From Nitrospinota bacterium (GTDB lineage: Bacteria; Nitrospirota; Thermodesulfovibrionia; Thermodesulfovibrionales; UBA1546), in contig JAHILQ010000118.1 of assembly GCA_018896985.1 (NCBI GenBank), positions 1-5,444 of the forward strand: a stretch of 5,444 nucleotides of DNA, in the 5' to 3' direction. The stretch's first letter is position 1. Each line of letters starts with the position of its first letter. The notes beneath the pieces are model-generated. The model was not told where the DNA came from and searched no databases. It saw only the letters and a program-made list of their open reading frames with translations. Both the position numbers and the translations under genes were made by a program. This document shows positions 4,510 through 5,444 of the stretch, one piece after another.

Positions 4510-5430
4510 GTGGCAATTCCTAAAAAAGAGATTTTAAGACTCAATAGGTCACTGCTTGAGGCATCTTATCCACACCTGATAGCCGGGAAGAAGGATATGT
4601 CTGTTATGTATATCCAGCGTTTTGAGGTCTTTGCACGGCTTTTACATATCACCATGATACTGAGCTTCCTGACACTTGCCATTACAGGGATGTCTCTTAA
4701 GTTTTCGTATGCGCCATGGGCAGTTACTGTCTCAGGATTGCTCGGTGGATACGAAGCAATGGGAATTCTCCACCGTGTTGCAGCAGCTGTCATGTTTGCA
4801 GATTTCGGAGTGCACTTTATTTATGTCCGAAGAAAATGGAGAGAATCAGGTAAGAGCCTGAGGGCTTACGTCTTTGGCAGGGAAAGCATAATCCCAAATC
4901 TGAATGACCTGAAGGAACTTATCGGCACAACAAAATGGTTTTTCGGGCTTGGCCCTCAGCCGGCGTACGGACACTGGACATACTGGGAAAAGTTTGACTA
5001 TTTTGCTGTATTCTGGGGCGTAGGAATTATCGGGCTTACCGGCTTGACCATGTGGTTCCCGGAGTTCTTTACCCGATGGATACCCGGACACTGGATTAAT
5101 ATAGCTAACATCATCCACAGCGATGAGGCGCTGTTTGCATCAGGATTTATATTTACTGTTCACTTCTTTAACACCCATTTCCGTCCGGAAAAATTCCCGA
5201 TGGACCCTGTTATCTTCACAGGGCAGGTGCCATTAGAGGAGTTCAAGCACGAACGTCCCCATGAATATGAACAATTGCTCAAGGATGGGAAGCTGAACGA
5301 ACTTCTCAGCAACACACCTGCGCCGAAATGGGTTCGCATCCTCATACGGTTATTCGGCTTTACTGCCCTGACCATAGGCATCAGCCTGATTGTGGGGATC
5401 ATTTATGCGATGGTCTTCGTATACAAGTAG
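4510..5430 (+). CDS. Membrane cytochrome b (cytochrome b561/FdnI/HydC-like)
   Basis: This 306-residue integral membrane protein has about five hydrophobic segments: roughly 44-62, 86-106, 164-183, 200-220 and 277-304. Likely heme b histidines are H46 (LLHITM) in the first, H88 and H102 (GILHRV, GVHFIY) in the second, and H203 and H218 (NIIHSDE, TVHFF) in the fourth. This is the diheme layout of the cytochrome b subunits of formate dehydrogenases, Ni-Fe hydrogenases and the b domain of Geobacter CbcL. Such proteins pass electrons between menaquinone and a partner outside the membrane, here most simply the multiheme cytochrome c just upstream. A charged segment (about 243-265, PLEEFKHERPHEYEQLL) precedes the last helix. 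The start is GTG 4510, with AAGGGGG ten bases before; no ATG fits better, as the first in-frame ATG would cut into the N-terminal region. It is in the same frame as the cytochrome c, separated by TAA 4492 and TGA 4504. The gene is complete. Confidence 0.88.
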   Translation: MAIPKKEILRLNRSLLEASYPHLIAGKKDMSVMYIQRFEVFARLLHITMILSFLTLAITGMSLKFSYAPWAVTVSGLLGGYEAMGILHRVAAAVMFADFGVHFIYVRRKWRESGKSLRAYVFGRESIIPNLNDLKELIGTTKWFFGLGPQPAYGHWTYWEKFDYFAVFWGVGIIGLTGLTMWFPEFFTRWIPGHWINIANIIHSDEALFASGFIFTVHFFNTHFRPEKFPMDPVIFTGQVPLEEFKHERPHEYEQLLKDGKLNELLSNTPAPKWVRILIRLFGFTALTIGISLIVGIIYAMVFVYK

Positions 5431-5444
5431 GCATATTTCGACTG

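Noticed and set aside
4566..5402. Minus-strand and alternate-frame open frames within the cytochrome b
   Set aside because: They lie inside a complete membrane protein gene with conserved histidines and have no independent support.

Overview
The window looks like chromosome from a mesophilic to moderately thermophilic anaerobic or microaerobic bacterium. Gene content (RarA, HIT protein, class V aminotransferase, encapsulin-type ferritin-like protein, multiheme cytochrome c with cytochrome b) and protein style resemble Nitrospirota (Thermodesulfovibrionia-like) or the former Deltaproteobacteria. This placement is an impression from the sequence, not a search result. No tRNA, rRNA, CRISPR array or insertion sequence is visible.

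Layout. (1) 1-310: the 3' end of a probable MNT nucleotidyltransferase overlaps by ATGA a shortened HEPN-type gene, apparently a decayed MNT-HEPN toxin-antitoxin pair. An AT-rich spacer with a strong extended -10 follows. (2) 311-451: a tiny Cys-rich, zinc-ribbon-like frame interrupted by one in-frame TGA exactly where a zinc-finger Cys is expected (CPE-TGA-GHVC). A hairpin sits at SECIS distance behind the TGA, so this is either an undescribed mini-selenoprotein or a nonsense mutant. (3) 461-1699: rarA, an AAA+ ATPase of replication-fork maintenance. (4) 1701-2042, minus strand: a HIT-family nucleotide hydrolase, tail to tail with rarA with one base between them. (5) 2043-2172: a divergent control region with a promoter on each strand and an inverted repeat beside the next ribosome binding site. 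(6) 2173-3312: a PLP-dependent class V aminotransferase of the alanine/serine-glyoxylate group. (7) 3330-3614, minus strand: a small ferritin-like protein of the encapsulin-associated type, with no encapsulin gene in view. (8) 3615-3864: a non-coding divergent region with overlapping promoter candidates and alternative hairpins. (9) 3865-4494: a six-heme cytochrome c frame that has no usable start codon and seems cut at both ends. (10) 4510-5430: a membrane diheme-type cytochrome b, closely coupled to it.

How the genes fit together. The last two genes form a membrane redox module: a cytochrome b would exchange electrons with the quinone pool and pass them to or from a multiheme cytochrome c outside the membrane. 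The present state of the cytochrome c gene raises doubt that the pair is intact. The ferritin-like gene is transcribed away from this module from the same control region, which hints at shared redox or iron control. The rest are housekeeping genes. Three separate reading-frame anomalies (HEPN, the TGA mini-gene, the cytochrome 5' end) in one short window could reflect real gene decay, recoding, or assembly errors; raw reads would separate these.
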